DNA of 64,000 nucleotides from Burkholderia anthina (lineage in GTDB: Bacteria; Pseudomonadota; Gammaproteobacteria; Burkholderiales; Burkholderiaceae), in NCBI RefSeq assembly GCF_902498995.1, contig NZ_CABVLY010000024.1, forward strand, positions 62,001-126,000, read 5' to 3'. Numbering within the stretch: position 1 is the stretch's first letter; each line of letters opens with the position of its first letter. The notes under the pieces are model-generated. The model did no database searches. It had not been told where the DNA came from and was given only the letters and a program-made list of their open reading frames with translations. Below, piece by piece: positions 16,827-27,700 of this stretch. The position numbers and the translations under genes were made by a program.

Positions 16827-18134
16827 ATGGCGACGATTGCGAATTCATCGAAAACGATCCGGCCCGAGCGTGCGCTGAACCGGCGCGCGGTGGCGGCGGC
16901 CGTGATCGGCAATGCGCTCGAGTGGTACGACTTCACGGTGTTCGGCTTCATGACGGTCGTGATCGCCGAGCTGTTTTTCCCGACCTCCAGTGAATATTCG
17001 TCGCTGCTGCTGACCACCGCGACGTTCGGCGTCGCGTTCTTCATGCGCCCGATCGGCGGCATCGTGTTCGGCCTGTACGCGGACCGCGCGGGCCGCAAGG
17101 CCGCGCTGTCGCTCGTGATCCTGCTGATGACGGCCGGCATCTTCCTGCTCGCCGTTGCGCCGCCGTATGCGGCGATCGGCATCGGCGGCCCGATCCTGAT
17201 CGTGCTCGGCCGCCTGCTGCAGGGTTTCTCCGCCGGCGGCGAATTCGGCAGCGCGACGGCGCTGCTGATCGAGGCCGCCCCGTTCTCGAAACGCGGTTTC
17301 TACGGCAGCTGGCAGATGGCGAGCCAGGCTGCCGCGCTGCTGATCGGCGCGCTCGTCGGCGCGGCCGTCACGCGCGGGCTGTCGCCCGACGCGCTGCGCA
17401 GCTGGGGCTGGCGCGTGCCGTTCGTCCTCGGGCTCGTGATCGGCCCGATCGGCTTCTACATCCGCCGTCATCTCGCCGATTCCGAAGCGTTCCTGCATGC
17501 GCAGCAAAGCGCGCGCCGCGCGACGCTCGGCGAAGTGTTCACGCGCCATCCGCGCGAAGTGCTGTGCGGGCTCGGCTCGGTGATCGCGCTGACGGTGACG
17601 ATCTACGTGCTGATCAGCTATCTGCCGACCTTCGCGGTGAAGCAGCTGAAGCTGCCGTATGCGCAATCGTTCTACGCGGTGATCGTCGGCAACCTGCTGC
17701 TGATGGTGCTGTCGCCGATCGCCGGCGCATGGTCGGATCGCATCGGCCGCAAGGGGTTGTCGCTGTGGTCGCTCGTGCTGACGCTCGCGCTGATGTATCC
17801 GCTTTTCGCATGGCTCGACGCGGCGCCGAGCATCGGCCGGCTGGTCGCGGTGCAGGCCGTGCTGTCGGTCACGCTCGCGGGCTATTACGGGCCGTTCGGC
17901 GCGATGATCGCCGAGCTGTTTCCGGCGAACGTGCGCTCGACCGGGCTGTCGATTGCATACAACGTCGCGGTGATGCTGTTCGGCGGCTTCGGCCAGTTCA
18001 TCGTCACGTGGCTGATCAAGACCACGGGCACGCCGCTCGCGCCGACCTATTACGTGATGGCGGGGCTCGCGCTGTCGATCGTCGCGGTCGCGTTCGTGCC
18101 CGCGCGCAGCGCGGATCTCGACGCGCCGGCGTGA
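16827..18134 (+). CDS. MFS metabolite:H+ symporter (citrate/ShiA-type)
   Basis: This 435-aa inner-membrane protein has 12 predicted helices. Diagnostic stretches are AAVIGNALEWYDFTVFGFMTVVIAELFFP in helix 1, FFMRPIGGIVFGLYADRAGRKAAL (the MFS loop 2-3 signature), GRLLQGFSAGGEFGSATALLIE in helix 4 and WGWRVPFVLGLVIGPIGFYIRR. This wording is typical of the MHS subfamily, which takes up citrate, alpha-ketoglutarate, shikimate or proline/betaine with protons. The substrate is not determined. A 23-bp hairpin (18155-18177) lies after the stop. Confidence 0.9.
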   Translation: MATIANSSKTIRPERALNRRAVAAAVIGNALEWYDFTVFGFMTVVIAELFFPTSSEYSSLLLTTATFGVAFFMRPIGGIVFGLYADRAGRKAALSLVILLMTAGIFLLAVAPPYAAIGIGGPILIVLGRLLQGFSAGGEFGSATALLIEAAPFSKRGFYGSWQMASQAAALLIGALVGAAVTRGLSPDALRSWGWRVPFVLGLVIGPIGFYIRRHLADSEAFLHAQQSARRATLGEVFTRHPREVLCGLGSVIALTVTIYVLISYLPTFAVKQLKLPYAQSFYAVIVGNLLLMVLSPIAGAWSDRIGRKGLSLWSLVLTLALMYPLFAWLDAAPSIGRLVAVQAVLSVTLAGYYGPFGAMIAELFPANVRSTGLSIAYNVAVMLFGGFGQFIVTWLIKTTGTPLAPTYYVMAGLALSIVAVAFVPARSADLDAPA

Positions 18135-18154
18135 CGGCCGGTTGCCGTTCCGCG

Positions 18155-18177
18155 ATCGTTGCGAAAGCTGCAACGAT
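18155..18177 (+). terminator. Hairpin after the MFS gene
   Basis: ATCGTTGC and its exact complement are separated by GAAAGCT, 20 bp after the MFS stop. There is no T run, so it may be a 3'-end stem rather than an intrinsic terminator. Confidence 0.35.
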
Positions 18178-18360
18178 GGGCGGGGCGGCCGGAAAAATGC
18201 GTGACGCGCGTTCGCATACACGTATGAGATGTTTAGTTGTCGAAGGAAACATGCGCGGGATGAACGAAACGGTCGTTGGCGCGCGCAGAGGCACCTTTCG
18301 GGAGTGTAAGACATCCGCAAAAACCCGCGTAGGCGCGGCGAGAAGAGTTTTTTCTCCAGC

Positions 18361-18390
18361 TTGTTGCAGGATCGCTAGCTCAAGTAATAT
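18361..18390 (+). promoter_or_regulatory. Candidate dppA promoter
   Basis: TTGTTG (18361-18366), an 18-bp spacer, and TAATAT (18385-18390) lie 55 bp upstream of dppA in the 310-bp gap 18135-18444. The -10 is good and the -35 is only fair. Apart from this and the hairpin at 18155, I see nothing supported in the gap. Confidence 0.4.
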
Positions 18391-18444
18391 CCGCGTACCC
18401 GGCCCCCTGCGGGACCGGTTCCGATCTGGAGACCTGGAGGAAAC

Positions 18445-20073
18445 ATGGAATACAACCGTCTGTTGCACACCCTGCGTGTTACCGCCATTGCAGGCGTGGC
18501 AGCGGCATCGTTCGGCATCGCGGGTTCTGCATTCGCACAGATCCCGAACAAAACGCTCGTCTACTGCTCAGAAGGCAGCCCGGCGGGTTTCGATTCCGCA
18601 CAATTCACGACCGGCGTCGATTTCACGGCCGCCACGTTCACCGTCTACAACCGTCTCGTCGAATTCGAGCGCGGCGGCACCAAGGTCGAGCCGGGCCTCG
18701 CCGAGAAGTGGGACGTGTCGCCGGACGGCAAGGTCTACACGTTCCATCTGCGTCATGGCGTGAAGTTCCACACGACCGACTTCTTCAAGCCGACGCGCGA
18801 ATTCAACGCGGACGACGTCGTGTTCACGTTCGAGCGCATGCTCGATCCGAACCAGCCGTTCCGCAAGGCCTACCCGGTGTCGTTCCCGTACTTCACCGAC
18901 ATGGGCCTCGACAAGCTGATCACGAAGGTCGAGAAGGTCGATCCGTACACCGTGAAATTCACGCTGGCCCAGCCGAACGCGCCGTTCATCCAGAACATGG
19001 CGATGGAGTTCGCGTCGATCCTGTCGGCCGAATACGCGGATCAGCTGATGAAGGCAGGCAAGGCCGCCGACATCAACCAGAAGCCGATCGGCACGGGCCC
19101 GTTCATCTTCCGCAGCTACACGAAGGACGCGACGATCCGTTTCGACGGCAATCCTGATTACTGGAAGAAGGGCGCGGTGAAGATCTCGAAGCTGATCTTC
19201 TCGATCACGCCCGATCCGGGCGTGCGCGTGCAGAAGATCAAGCGCGACGAATGCCAGGTGATGAGCTATCCGCGTCCGGCGGACATCGCGACGCTGAAGG
19301 CCGACTCGGGCGTCGACATGCCGTCGCAGCCGGGCTTCAACCTCGGCTACCTCGCGTACAACGTCGAGCACAAGCCGGTCGACAAGCTCGAAGTGCGTCA
19401 GGCGCTCGACATGGCGATCAACAAGAAGGCGATCCTCGAGTCCGTCTACCAGGGGGCAGGCCAGGCCGCGACCGCGCCGGTGCCGCCGACCCAATGGTCG
19501 TACGACAAGAACCTGAAGATGCCCGCCTACGACACCGCGAAGGCGAAGGCGCTGCTCGCGAAGGCCGGCTTCCCGAACGGTTTCGACATCACGCTGTGGG
19601 CGATGCCGGTGCAGCGCGCGTACAACCCGAACGCCCGCCTGATGGCCGAGATGATCCAGGCCGACTGGGCGAAGATCGGCGTGAAGGCGAAGATCGTCAC
19701 GTACGAATGGGGCGAGTACATCAAGCGTGCGCACTCGGGCGAGCAGGACACGATGCTGATCGGCTGGACGGGCGACAACGGCGACCCCGACAACTGGCTC
19801 GGCACGCTGCTCGGCTGCGAAGCGATCAAGGGCAACAACTTCTCGCACTGGTGCTACAAGCCGTTCGACGACCTGATCCAGAAGGGTCGCACGACGACGG
19901 GCCAGGACGCGCGCACGAAGATCTACACGCAGGCTCAGCAGATCTTCGCGCAGCAGCTGCCGTTCTCGCCGATCGCGAACTCGACGGTCTACCAGCCGGT
20001 ACGCAAGAACGTGGTCGACATGCGCATCGAGCCGCTCGGCTATGCGCGCTTCGATGGTGTTGGCGTGAAGTAA
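18445..20073 (+). CDS. dppA: Dipeptide ABC transporter substrate-binding protein
   Basis: This is a 542-aa periplasmic solute-binding protein (SBP family 5). It has a signal peptide ending near AGSAFAQ (about residue 32), then KTLVYCSEGSPAGFDSAQFTTG, the family core FNADDVVFTFERMLDPNQPF, the central NQKPIGTGPFIFRSY, and GYLAYNVEHKPVDKLEVRQALDMAINK. The wording closely follows DppA, which binds dipeptides and in some species haem or delta-aminolevulinate. It heads the dpp operon. A strong stem-loop between it and dppB may keep dppA mRNA more abundant than the downstream message. Confidence 0.93.
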   Translation: MEYNRLLHTLRVTAIAGVAAASFGIAGSAFAQIPNKTLVYCSEGSPAGFDSAQFTTGVDFTAATFTVYNRLVEFERGGTKVEPGLAEKWDVSPDGKVYTFHLRHGVKFHTTDFFKPTREFNADDVVFTFERMLDPNQPFRKAYPVSFPYFTDMGLDKLITKVEKVDPYTVKFTLAQPNAPFIQNMAMEFASILSAEYADQLMKAGKAADINQKPIGTGPFIFRSYTKDATIRFDGNPDYWKKGAVKISKLIFSITPDPGVRVQKIKRDECQVMSYPRPADIATLKADSGVDMPSQPGFNLGYLAYNVEHKPVDKLEVRQALDMAINKKAILESVYQGAGQAATAPVPPTQWSYDKNLKMPAYDTAKAKALLAKAGFPNGFDITLWAMPVQRAYNPNARLMAEMIQADWAKIGVKAKIVTYEWGEYIKRAHSGEQDTMLIGWTGDNGDPDNWLGTLLGCEAIKGNNFSHWCYKPFDDLIQKGRTTTGQDARTKIYTQAQQIFAQQLPFSPIANSTVYQPVRKNVVDMRIEPLGYARFDGVGVK

Positions 20074-20113
20074 CACGCCTGTCGTAAGCTGTCGCGAAGA
20101 CCGGCTAACTCAT

Positions 20114-20148
20114 CCGGCGGCGGGAGGCCAAAAGCTTCCCGTCGCCGG
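20114..20148 (+). promoter_or_regulatory. Intercistronic stem-loop between dppA and dppB
   Basis: A 15-bp stem with two G-U wobbles and a CAAAA loop lies 40 bp after the dppA stop and 35 bp before the dppB start. It has no T run. Such a structure usually protects the upstream mRNA from 3' exonucleases, which would favour excess binding protein over permease. Confidence 0.7.
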
Positions 20149-20183
20149 TCGCACATTTCCCACAAGAAATTACGAGACGCATC

Positions 20184-21194
20184 ATGTTCAGATTCGTGTT
20201 GCGCCGCGTGGGCATGGTGATCCCGACTTTCATCGGCATCACCATCCTGGCGTTTGCGCTGATTCACCTGATACCGGGCGACCCCATCGAAGTGATGATG
20301 GGCGAGCGCGGCGTCGATCCCGCGATGCATGCGGAGGCGATGAAACGCCTCGGGCTCGACCAGCCGCTGCCCATGCAGTATCTCCACTACATCGGCCGTG
20401 CGCTGCACGGCGACCTCGGCACGTCGATCATCACCAACACGAGCGTCGCGGGCGAATTCTTCGCACGCTTCCCGGCGACCGTCGAACTGTCGCTGTGCGC
20501 GCTCGTGTTCGCGCTCGCCGTCGGCCTCCCGGCCGGCGTGATCGCCGCGCTGCGGCGCGGCTCGATCGTCGATCACGGCGTGATGGGCACCGCGCTCACC
20601 GGCTATTCGATGCCGATCTTCTGGTGGGGGCTGATCCTCATCATGGTGTTTTCGTCGTACCTCGGCTGGACGCCCGTGTCCGGGCGCATCGCGGTCGAAT
20701 ACGACTTCCCGCATCCGACGGGCTTCATGCTGATCGACGCGCTGCTCGCGCCGGACGAAGGCTCGTTCAAGTCGGCGGTCAGCCACCTGATCCTGCCCGC
20801 GATCGTGCTCGGCACGATCCCGCTCGCGGTGATCGCGCGGATGACGCGCTCGTCGATGCTCGAAGTGCTGCGCGAGGACTACATCCGCACCGCCCGCGCG
20901 AAAGGGCTGTCGCCCGCGCGCGTGGTCGTCGTGCATGCGCTGCGCAATGCGCTGATCCCGGTCGTCACCGTGATCGGCCTGCAGATCGGCACGCTGCTTG
21001 CCGGCGCGGTGCTGACCGAAACGCTCTTTTCGTGGCCCGGTGTCGGCAAGTGGCTGATCGATGCGATCGGCCGCCGCGACTATCCGGTCGTGCAGGGCGG
21101 CATCCTGTTGATCGCGACGCTCGTGATCGTCGTGAACCTGATCGTCGACCTGATGTACGGCGTGCTGAATCCGCGCATCCGCCATACGAGGTAA
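20184..21194 (+). CDS. dppB: Dipeptide ABC transporter permease DppB
   Basis: This 336-aa inner-membrane permease has about six helices. The N-terminus (MFRFVLRRVGMVIPTFIGITILAFALIHLIPGDPIEVMMGERG) is the typical OppB/DppB opening. The EAA loop that contacts the ATPases is at YIRTARAKGLSPARVVVVHALRNALIPVVTVIGLQIG, and the C-terminal stretch FSWPGVGKWLIDAIGRRDYPVVQGGIL is also conserved. It pairs with DppC, 4 bp downstream, to form the channel for peptides delivered by DppA. Confidence 0.95.
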   Translation: MFRFVLRRVGMVIPTFIGITILAFALIHLIPGDPIEVMMGERGVDPAMHAEAMKRLGLDQPLPMQYLHYIGRALHGDLGTSIITNTSVAGEFFARFPATVELSLCALVFALAVGLPAGVIAALRRGSIVDHGVMGTALTGYSMPIFWWGLILIMVFSSYLGWTPVSGRIAVEYDFPHPTGFMLIDALLAPDEGSFKSAVSHLILPAIVLGTIPLAVIARMTRSSMLEVLREDYIRTARAKGLSPARVVVVHALRNALIPVVTVIGLQIGTLLAGAVLTETLFSWPGVGKWLIDAIGRRDYPVVQGGILLIATLVIVVNLIVDLMYGVLNPRIRHTR

Positions 21195-21198
21195 TTCC

Positions 21199-22116
21199 AT
21201 GAGCAATCTGCAAAATACCCTGCCGACCGAGTCCGCGCCGGCCGGCGGCCGTGCGCTCGCGCTGCGCGAGTTCTGGGCCAACTTCTCGCGCAACCGTGGC
21301 GCCGTCGGCGCCGGCATCGTCGTGCTCGTGCTGATCCTGGTCGCGCTCCTCGCGCCGCTGATCGCGCCGCACAGCCCGGTCGAGCAATACCGCGACTACG
21401 TGAAGATCCCGCCCGCATGGCTCGACGGCGGCAACTGGAAGTTCATCCTCGGCACCGACGAAGCGGGCCGCGACATCCTTTCGCGGCTGATGTTCGGCGC
21501 ACGGATGTCGTTCTGGATCGGCTTCGTGTCGGTCGTGCTCGCGCTGATCCCCGGCATCGTGCTCGGGCTGGTCGCCGCGTTCTTCCAGAAGTGGGCCGAC
21601 ACGCCGGTGATGCGCATCATGGACGTGCTGCTTGCGCTGCCGTCGCTGCTGCTCGCGGTCGCGGTCGTCGCGATCATCGGCCCGGGCCTCACCAACACGA
21701 TGTTCGCGATCGCGATCGTCGCGCTGCCGGCCTACGTGCGTCTCACGCGCGCGTCGGCGCTCGGCGAGCTGCAGAAGGAGTACGTGACGGCGTCGCGCGT
21801 GGCCGGTGCCGGCACGCTGCGCCTGATGTTCTCGCAGGTGCTGCCCAACTGCACGGCGCCGCTGATCGTGCAGGCGACGCTCGGCTTCTCGTCGGCGATT
21901 CTCGATGCGGCCGCACTCGGCTTCCTCGGCCTCGGCGTACAGCCGCCGACCGCCGAGTGGGGCGCGATGCTCGCGTCCGCGCGCGACTACATCGACAACG
22001 CGTGGTGGATCGTGACGATGCCCGGCCTGTCGATCCTGATTTCGGTGCTTGCGATCAACCTGCTCGGCGACGGGCTGCGCGACGCGCTCGATCCCAAACT
22101 GAAGCGGATGGCGTGA
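21199..22116 (+). CDS. dppC: Dipeptide ABC transporter permease DppC
   Basis: This 305-aa permease is the second half of the channel. It has an N-terminal cytoplasmic segment and first helix ([29 protein letters not shown]), then HTLGTDE-type wording ([30 protein letters not shown]), and an EAA loop ([31 protein letters not shown]). The C-terminus ([24 protein letters not shown], later [15 protein letters not shown]) is nearly invariant in OppC/DppC proteins. It is followed after 2 bp by dppD. Confidence 0.95.
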   Translation: MSNLQNTLPTESAPAGGRALALREFWANFSRNRGAVGAGIVVLVLILVALLAPLIAPHSPVEQYRDYVKIPPAWLDGGNWKFILGTDEAGRDILSRLMFGARMSFWIGFVSVVLALIPGIVLGLVAAFFQKWADTPVMRIMDVLLALPSLLLAVAVVAIIGPGLTNTMFAIAIVALPAYVRLTRASALGELQKEYVTASRVAGAGTLRLMFSQVLPNCTAPLIVQATLGFSSAILDAAALGFLGLGVQPPTAEWGAMLASARDYIDNAWWIVTMPGLSILISVLAINLLGDGLRDALDPKLKRMA

Positions 22117-22118
22117 CC

Positions 22119-23113
22119 ATGAGCCAAGATCTACTGACTATCCGCAATCTCGCGGTGAACTTCAACGGCCTGCCCGCCGTCGACCGGATCAACCTGTCGA
22201 TCGCGCCGGGCGAGGTGGTCGGCGTCGTCGGCGAATCGGGCTCCGGCAAGAGCGTGACGATGATGGCGCTGATGGGCCTGATCGACGCGCCGGGCAAGGT
22301 GACGGCCGACGAGGTGTCGTTCAACGGCGTCGACCTGCTGAAGGCGTCGCCGAAGGCGCGCCGCAAGATCGTCGGCAAGGACATCGCGATGGTGTTCCAG
22401 GACGCGCTGACGAGCCTGAACCCGAGCTACACGGTCGGCTACCAGATCAAGGAAGTGCTGAAGCTGCACGAAGGCCTGCGCGGCGACGCGCTGCACCGGC
22501 GCGCGCTCGAGCTGCTCGACCAGGTCGGCATTCCCGACGCGAAGAACCGCATTACGTCGTTCCCGCACCAGATGTCGGGCGGGATGAACCAGCGCGTGAT
22601 GATCGCGATGGCGGTGGCATGCAACCCGAAGCTGCTGATCGCCGACGAGCCGACCACCGCGCTCGACGTGACGATCCAGGCGCAGATCATGGATCTGCTC
22701 GTGAAACTGCAGAAGGAGCGCGGGATGGCGCTCGTGCTGATCTCGCACGATCTGGCCGTGGTGTCGGAAGTTGCGCAGCGCGTCGCGGTGATGTACGCGG
22801 GCGAGATCATCGAGACCAATCGCGTGCCGGACATCTTCCGTGCGCCGCATCATCCGTACACCGAAGCGCTGCTCGCCGCGATTCCCGAGCACAATAAGGG
22901 GGCGCGTCGCCTTGCCGCATTGCCCGGCATGGTGCCGGGCCGCGATGATCGCCCGTCCGGGTGCCTGTTCGCGCCGCGCTGCAAGTACGTCGTCGACGAT
23001 TGCCGCAAGGCGCGTCCGGCGCTGGATGCGCTCGCGCCGGGCAGCGACGCGATGCGTGTGCGCTGCATCAAGCCGCTCAATGTTTCCAGCCTCGACCTGA
23101 CGGGAGGTGCACG

Positions 23114-23117
<4 letters not shown>
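22119..23117 (+). CDS. dppD: Dipeptide ABC transporter ATPase DppD
   Basis: This 332-aa ATPase has Walker A ([16 protein letters not shown]), a Q loop ([17 protein letters not shown]), the signature [21 protein letters not shown], Walker B ([16 protein letters not shown]) and the switch His ([13 protein letters not shown]). A C-terminal oligopeptide-transporter extension carries paired Cys residues ([20 protein letters not shown]) as seen in Opp/DppD families. The start is the ATG at 22119, 2 bp after dppC. It forms a heterodimer with DppF, whose start overlaps its stop. Confidence 0.95.
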
Positions 23118-24122
<1,005 letters not shown>

Positions 24123-24130
<8 letters not shown>

Positions 24131-25268
24131 TGTTCTGGCGGCGCGCGCGTCTGGCGTGCGCCGTTCGGGGGCCGGCAGCGCGCGCGTGATGCGCGCGTGC
24201 CGCAACGCACGGCGCTGGAGCGTGCGCACGGTCACGGGCGCGGCGCTGGCCGGCGCGTGCGTGGCCGCCAGCGTGCTGGTTCCCGCCGACGCCGCGCATG
24301 CCGAAGGGCGTGCGCCGGCAAGTTCGCCGATCCGTCCGTCGCAGGTTCCGCCGCCTGGCATGAACCTGCCGGGCTTTCATGGGCCGTCCGTGTCGAACGG
24401 GACGGTCGCCCGCGGCACCGTGCGCGTGCAGCCGGCGCGCATGCCGTTCTACGTCGCGACCAAGGGCAAGGTCACGCTGTACGTGCTCGGCACGCTGCAC
24501 ACCGGCGACCCGGTCGACTATCCGAGCCAGCAGCCGTTCCGGCCGCGCATCCTCGCGGCGCTCGCCGCGTCGCCGACGCTCGCGCTCGAACTGTCGCCGG
24601 ACGATCTGCTCGAGTCGCAGGACGACGTATCGAAGTACGGCGTGTGCCGCTATCCGTGCCTGCAGCGCCTGCTGCCCGAGCCGCTGTGGCAGCGGCTTGC
24701 GGCGCGCCTGCACGGCAATCCGGCCGCGCTCGCCGAGATCCGCCGGATGCGGCCGTGGCTCGCGGCGCTCGTCGTCGAGACCTACGACTCGCTGTCGGCC
24801 GGCCTGCAGACCGAGTTCGGCACCGAGGCGCAGCTGCAGAACGTCTATCTGAAGAAGAAGGGCGGCCGCGTGATCGGGCTCGAGACGCTCGCCGAGCAGA
24901 TGCGCGCGTTCACCGGGCTGACGCTGGCCGAGCAGCGCGAAATGCTCGCGCAGGACATGGTGCAGACCCCGGCGCAGAATGCGGACGACATCAAGTCGCT
25001 GCACCGACTGTGGCAAATTGGCGACGCCGACGCGATCTCCGCGTGGGCGGTCGCGAAGAGCGAACGGCTGGCCCGTTCGAAGGCGCTGTCGGCGTCGATC
25101 GACAACAAGATCCTGTACGAGCGCAACCGGCGCTTCGTTGCACGGATGACGGCAATCGCCGCGCCGAACCGGCCGCTGTTCGTCGCGATCGGCGCGCTGC
25201 ATTTGGGCGGCCCGCGCGGCGTGCTCGAATTGTTGCGCCAGCAGGGATACCAGGTCGACGCGAACTGA
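24123..25268 (+). CDS. TraB/GumN-family protein, probably exported
   Basis: This is a 381-aa protein of the TraB/GumN (ChaN-like) superfamily. It has a basic N-terminus and a hydrophobic stretch (TVTGAALAGACVAASVLVPADAAHAEG, about residues 36-62) that looks like a late signal peptide or anchor, then the domain start LYVLGTLHTGD with its conserved GTxH, then ALELSPDDL, and the conserved end LFVAIGALHLGGPRGVLELLRQQGYQV with GxxHL. The fold is thought to be a metal-dependent hydrolase; the bacterial function is unsettled. The start at 24123 overlaps dppF by 8 bp, so its translation may be coupled to the peptide importer. Confidence 0.85.
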
Positions 25269-25398
25269 TCGCGCCGGTCGATCGGCGTCGATCCTCCCCT
25301 GTTTGATTGGACGTGCGCACGCGGTGTGAGAAGCCTGCGCGGCCGTGCGGGCCGATAAGGAAAACCCTTGAATCTTCAGAAAATAGCGTTTAAAACGA

Positions 25399-25428
25399 TT
25401 GACATCCGGTTCTGCCAATATCTATTCT
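25399..25428 (+). promoter_or_regulatory. Sigma-70-like promoter in the 25269-25812 gap
   Basis: Perfect -35 TTGACA, 18-bp spacer, -10 TATTCT (4/6). No supported reading frame starts downstream on this strand, so it either drives an RNA or is fortuitous. Confidence 0.45.
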
Positions 25429-25508
25429 TCACCCCACAAGTTGAAAAAATGAAAAGAATAGAAAAAGTTCTACGGGGTAGCAGAAATAAAGCGCGGGGTT
25501 AGCGCGTT

Positions 25509-25533
25509 GCCGGCACGTGATGTACGTGCCGGC
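25509..25533. repeat. Perfect 10-bp inverted repeat (hairpin)
   Basis: GCCGGCACGT and its exact complement flank GATGT. No T run follows, so it is a stem-loop of unknown role within the candidate small-RNA region. Confidence 0.6.
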
Positions 25534-25753
25534 CGCGGAGTGTCTGCATGTACGGCGGGGCCACCATCGTCGGACAACAAGAATGCATGCGGGCTGACTT
25601 GCGAATAAGCGACGTTCCGTCGTCCAACCGGGGTGAAGTCAATCGGGCGGCGGCGGACGTTTTTTAATCCGGGATATTTTCCGGTCTCCGTCGAAAGACG
25701 GTTTCGGGGGGCTGAATCGACAGACGGCGAAGCCGCAGCGATCAAGCCAACAG

Positions 25754-25776
25754 AAAAGCGCCACGAGGGCGCTTTT
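25754..25776. terminator. Terminator between the gap and pxpA (usable on both strands)
   Basis: AAAAGCGCC, loop ACGAG, GGCGCTTTT with further T residues on the plus side and a T-rich end on the minus side. It lies 37 bp beyond the pxpA stop and faces any transcript coming from the left. Confidence 0.8.
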
Positions 25777-25812
25777 TTCTTTGGTGCGGCGGTTTTGCGA
25801 CGATGCGTGGCG

Positions 25813-26577
25813 TCATGCGCCTTCGTCGGCCTGCAGCGCGCCGGGCGCCACCAGCTCGACGCCGGCCGCTTCGAGCGCCGCGCGGATCCGCTGCGCGAAC
25901 GCGAGCGCGTGCGGGCCGTCGCCGTGCAGGCAGACCGTCTGTGCATTGAGCGGCACCCACTCGCCGCTTACCGCGCGCACCTGCCGGTTGCGCACCATGT
26001 CGAGCGTGCGCGCGAGCACCGCGTCTTCGTCGTCGATCAGCGCGCCGGGCTGGCTGCGCGGCACGAGCGAGCCGTCCGCGCGGTAGCCGCGATCGGCGAA
26101 CACTTCCTCCACCGCGGCCAGGCCCGCATGCCGCGCGGCCGCGACGAACACGCTGTTCGCGAGCCCGAACACGGCGAGCGACGGATCGAAATCGTGGATC
26201 GCGGACACCACCGCGTCGGCGATCAGCGGATCGCGCGCGGCCTGGTTGTACAGCGCGCCGTGCGGCTTCACGTGCGCGATGCGGCCGCCTTCGGCCTGCG
26301 CGATCGCGGAGAGCGCGCCGAGCTGATACAGCACGCCCGCGTAAATATCGCCGGCCGGCAGCTGCATTTCCTTGCGGCCGAAATTCTCCGGATCGTGAAA
26401 GCTCGGGTGCGCGCCGATCGACACGCCTTTCTGCACGGCCCAGCGCACGCAGTCGCGCATCGCATTGGCGCCGCCTGCATGCCAGCCGCACGCGATGTTG
26501 GCCGACGTGACGAGGTCGAGCAGCGCCTCGTCCGATCCGCATCCTTCGCCGAGATCGGCATTCAGATCGATTTCCAT
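25813..26577 (-). CDS. pxpA: 5-oxoprolinase subunit PxpA (LamB/YcsF family)
   Basis: This 254-aa protein has the YcsF signature: [36 protein letters not shown], then [34 protein letters not shown] and the C-terminal [22 protein letters not shown]. With PxpB and PxpC it forms the prokaryotic ATP-dependent 5-oxoprolinase, which opens 5-oxoproline to glutamate in the cytoplasm and clears this damage metabolite. It is the last gene of the leftward operon pxpB-pxpC-pxpA, 55 bp after pxpC. Confidence 0.95.
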   Translation of the reverse strand: MEIDLNADLGEGCGSDEALLDLVTSANIACGWHAGGANAMRDCVRWAVQKGVSIGAHPSFHDPENFGRKEMQLPAGDIYAGVLYQLGALSAIAQAEGGRIAHVKPHGALYNQAARDPLIADAVVSAIHDFDPSLAVFGLANSVFVAAARHAGLAAVEEVFADRGYRADGSLVPRSQPGALIDDEDAVLARTLDMVRNRQVRAVSGEWVPLNAQTVCLHGDGPHALAFAQRIRAALEAAGVELVAPGALQADEGA

Positions 26578-26632
26578 GAAGTTCCTCGTCCACTGAGTGC
26601 GTGGCGCGTCCTCTGTCCAGCTACCGCCATTG

Positions 26633-27700
26633 TCACGCCGCGCGCGATTGCGTGCGGCGGCGCGTTTCCTCGCGCATCTCGATCGCGACGTCGATCTGAC
26701 GCAGATAGGCACGTTCTGCGGTCAGCGCGGCGCGCGCGACGTCGGGTGTCGTCCGCACGAAGCGGATCGGCAGGTTGAGCCGCGCCTGTGCGAGTTTCCA
26801 TAGATCCGCGCGGATCACCGTGCCGATCTTCGGATAGCCGCCGGTGGTCTGCGCGTCGTGCATCAGCACGATCGGCTGGCCGTTCGGCGGCACCTGGATC
26901 GTGCCGGGCAGCACCGCGTGCGACAGCAGCTCGGCCGGCCGCTCGCGCACGAGCTCGGTGCCGGCGAGGCGATAGCCCATCCGGTTGCTGTTCGCGGTGA
27001 CGAGCCATTCCTCGTCCCAGAACGCCTGCTGCGAATCGGCGGCGAACGACGCGTAATCGGGGCCCGGCAGCACGCGCACGGGCATCGCCCACGGCGCATG
27101 CGCGGGGCGGTGGCGGCGCGGCGGTTCGTCGACGCGCACGAATGCGCACCACGCGGGCGCCTTCACGCCGAATTCGGGCGCGTCGGCCGCAAGGCAGCCG
27201 GCGCTGGCCGGCGGCACGCCGACCGGGAGCCGGTCGCCGTCGCGCAGCGCGCGGCCGCCGAGGCCGCCGAAACGCGACGCGAGATCGGTGCTGCGCGAGC
27301 CGAGCATCGGCAGCACGTCGATGCCGCCCGCGATGCACAGGTAGCCGCGCATGCCGCGCTTCGCGGCCGGCAGTACGAGCGTCTGCCCGGCTTCGACCGG
27401 CAGGCTCCACCATGAATACGCGGGCTTGCCGTCGAGCGTCGCGCCGAATTCGGTGCCGGTGATCGCGATGCGCGTCGCGCGCGTGAAGCGGAACGTGGCC
27501 GGGCCGATCGTGATTTCGACGGCTGCCGCGTCGGCGCGGTTGCCGACGAGCCGGTTGCCGACTTCGAGCGCGAGGCCGTCGAGCGCGCCGCCCTGCGCGA
27601 CGCCGAGATGGCGCGTGCCGCGGCGGCCGAGATCCTGCACGGTCGACAGCGGGCCGGCCCGCAGCACCTCGACGGTGCCCGGTGCGGTGTTCTGGCTCAT
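26633..27700 (-). CDS. pxpC: 5-oxoprolinase subunit PxpC (biotin-dependent carboxyltransferase-like)
   Basis: This 355-aa subunit has the KipA/AHS2 fold wording: [67 protein letters not shown], and [22 protein letters not shown] near the C-terminus. Its start codon overlaps the pxpB stop by 4 bp, indicating translational coupling. The last 20 residues are basic ([12 protein letters not shown]). AHS1 and AHS2 domains form the ATP-using part of the 5-oxoprolinase complex with PxpA. Confidence 0.93.
   Translation of the reverse strand: MSQNTAPGTVEVLRAGPLSTVQDLGRRGTRHLGVAQGGALDGLALEVGNRLVGNRADAAAVEITIGPATFRFTRATRIAITGTEFGATLDGKPAYSWWSLPVEAGQTLVLPAAKRGMRGYLCIAGGIDVLPMLGSRSTDLASRFGGLGGRALRDGDRLPVGVPPASAGCLAADAPEFGVKAPAWCAFVRVDEPPRRHRPAHAPWAMPVRVLPGPDYASFAADSQQAFWDEEWLVTANSNRMGYRLAGTELVRERPAELLSHAVLPGTIQVPPNGQPIVLMHDAQTTGGYPKIGTVIRADLWKLAQARLNLPIRFVRTTPDVARAALTAERAYLRQIDVAIEMREETRRRTQSRAA

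Larger units (their letters stand above)
25269..25812. other. 544-bp gap without a supported gene; candidate small-RNA region
   Basis: The left half is strikingly AT-rich for this genome. It holds a promoter-like TTGACA (25399-25404), an 18-bp spacer and TATTCT (25423-25428), then an inverted pair CTATTCTT/AAGAATAG, and a perfect 10-bp stem with 5-nt loop at 25509-25533. A T run at 25660-25665 follows a possible weak stem (CGTCC/GGACG). The right end carries the terminator at 25754-25776. Reading frames across the gap show no recognisable product. A small RNA is possible but unproven. Confidence 0.35.

Noticed and set aside
25470-25946. 158-codon minus-strand frame near pxpA
   Set aside because: It crosses the bidirectional terminator and overlaps pxpA; its left part lies in the candidate small-RNA gap. 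No domain or ribosome site supports it.
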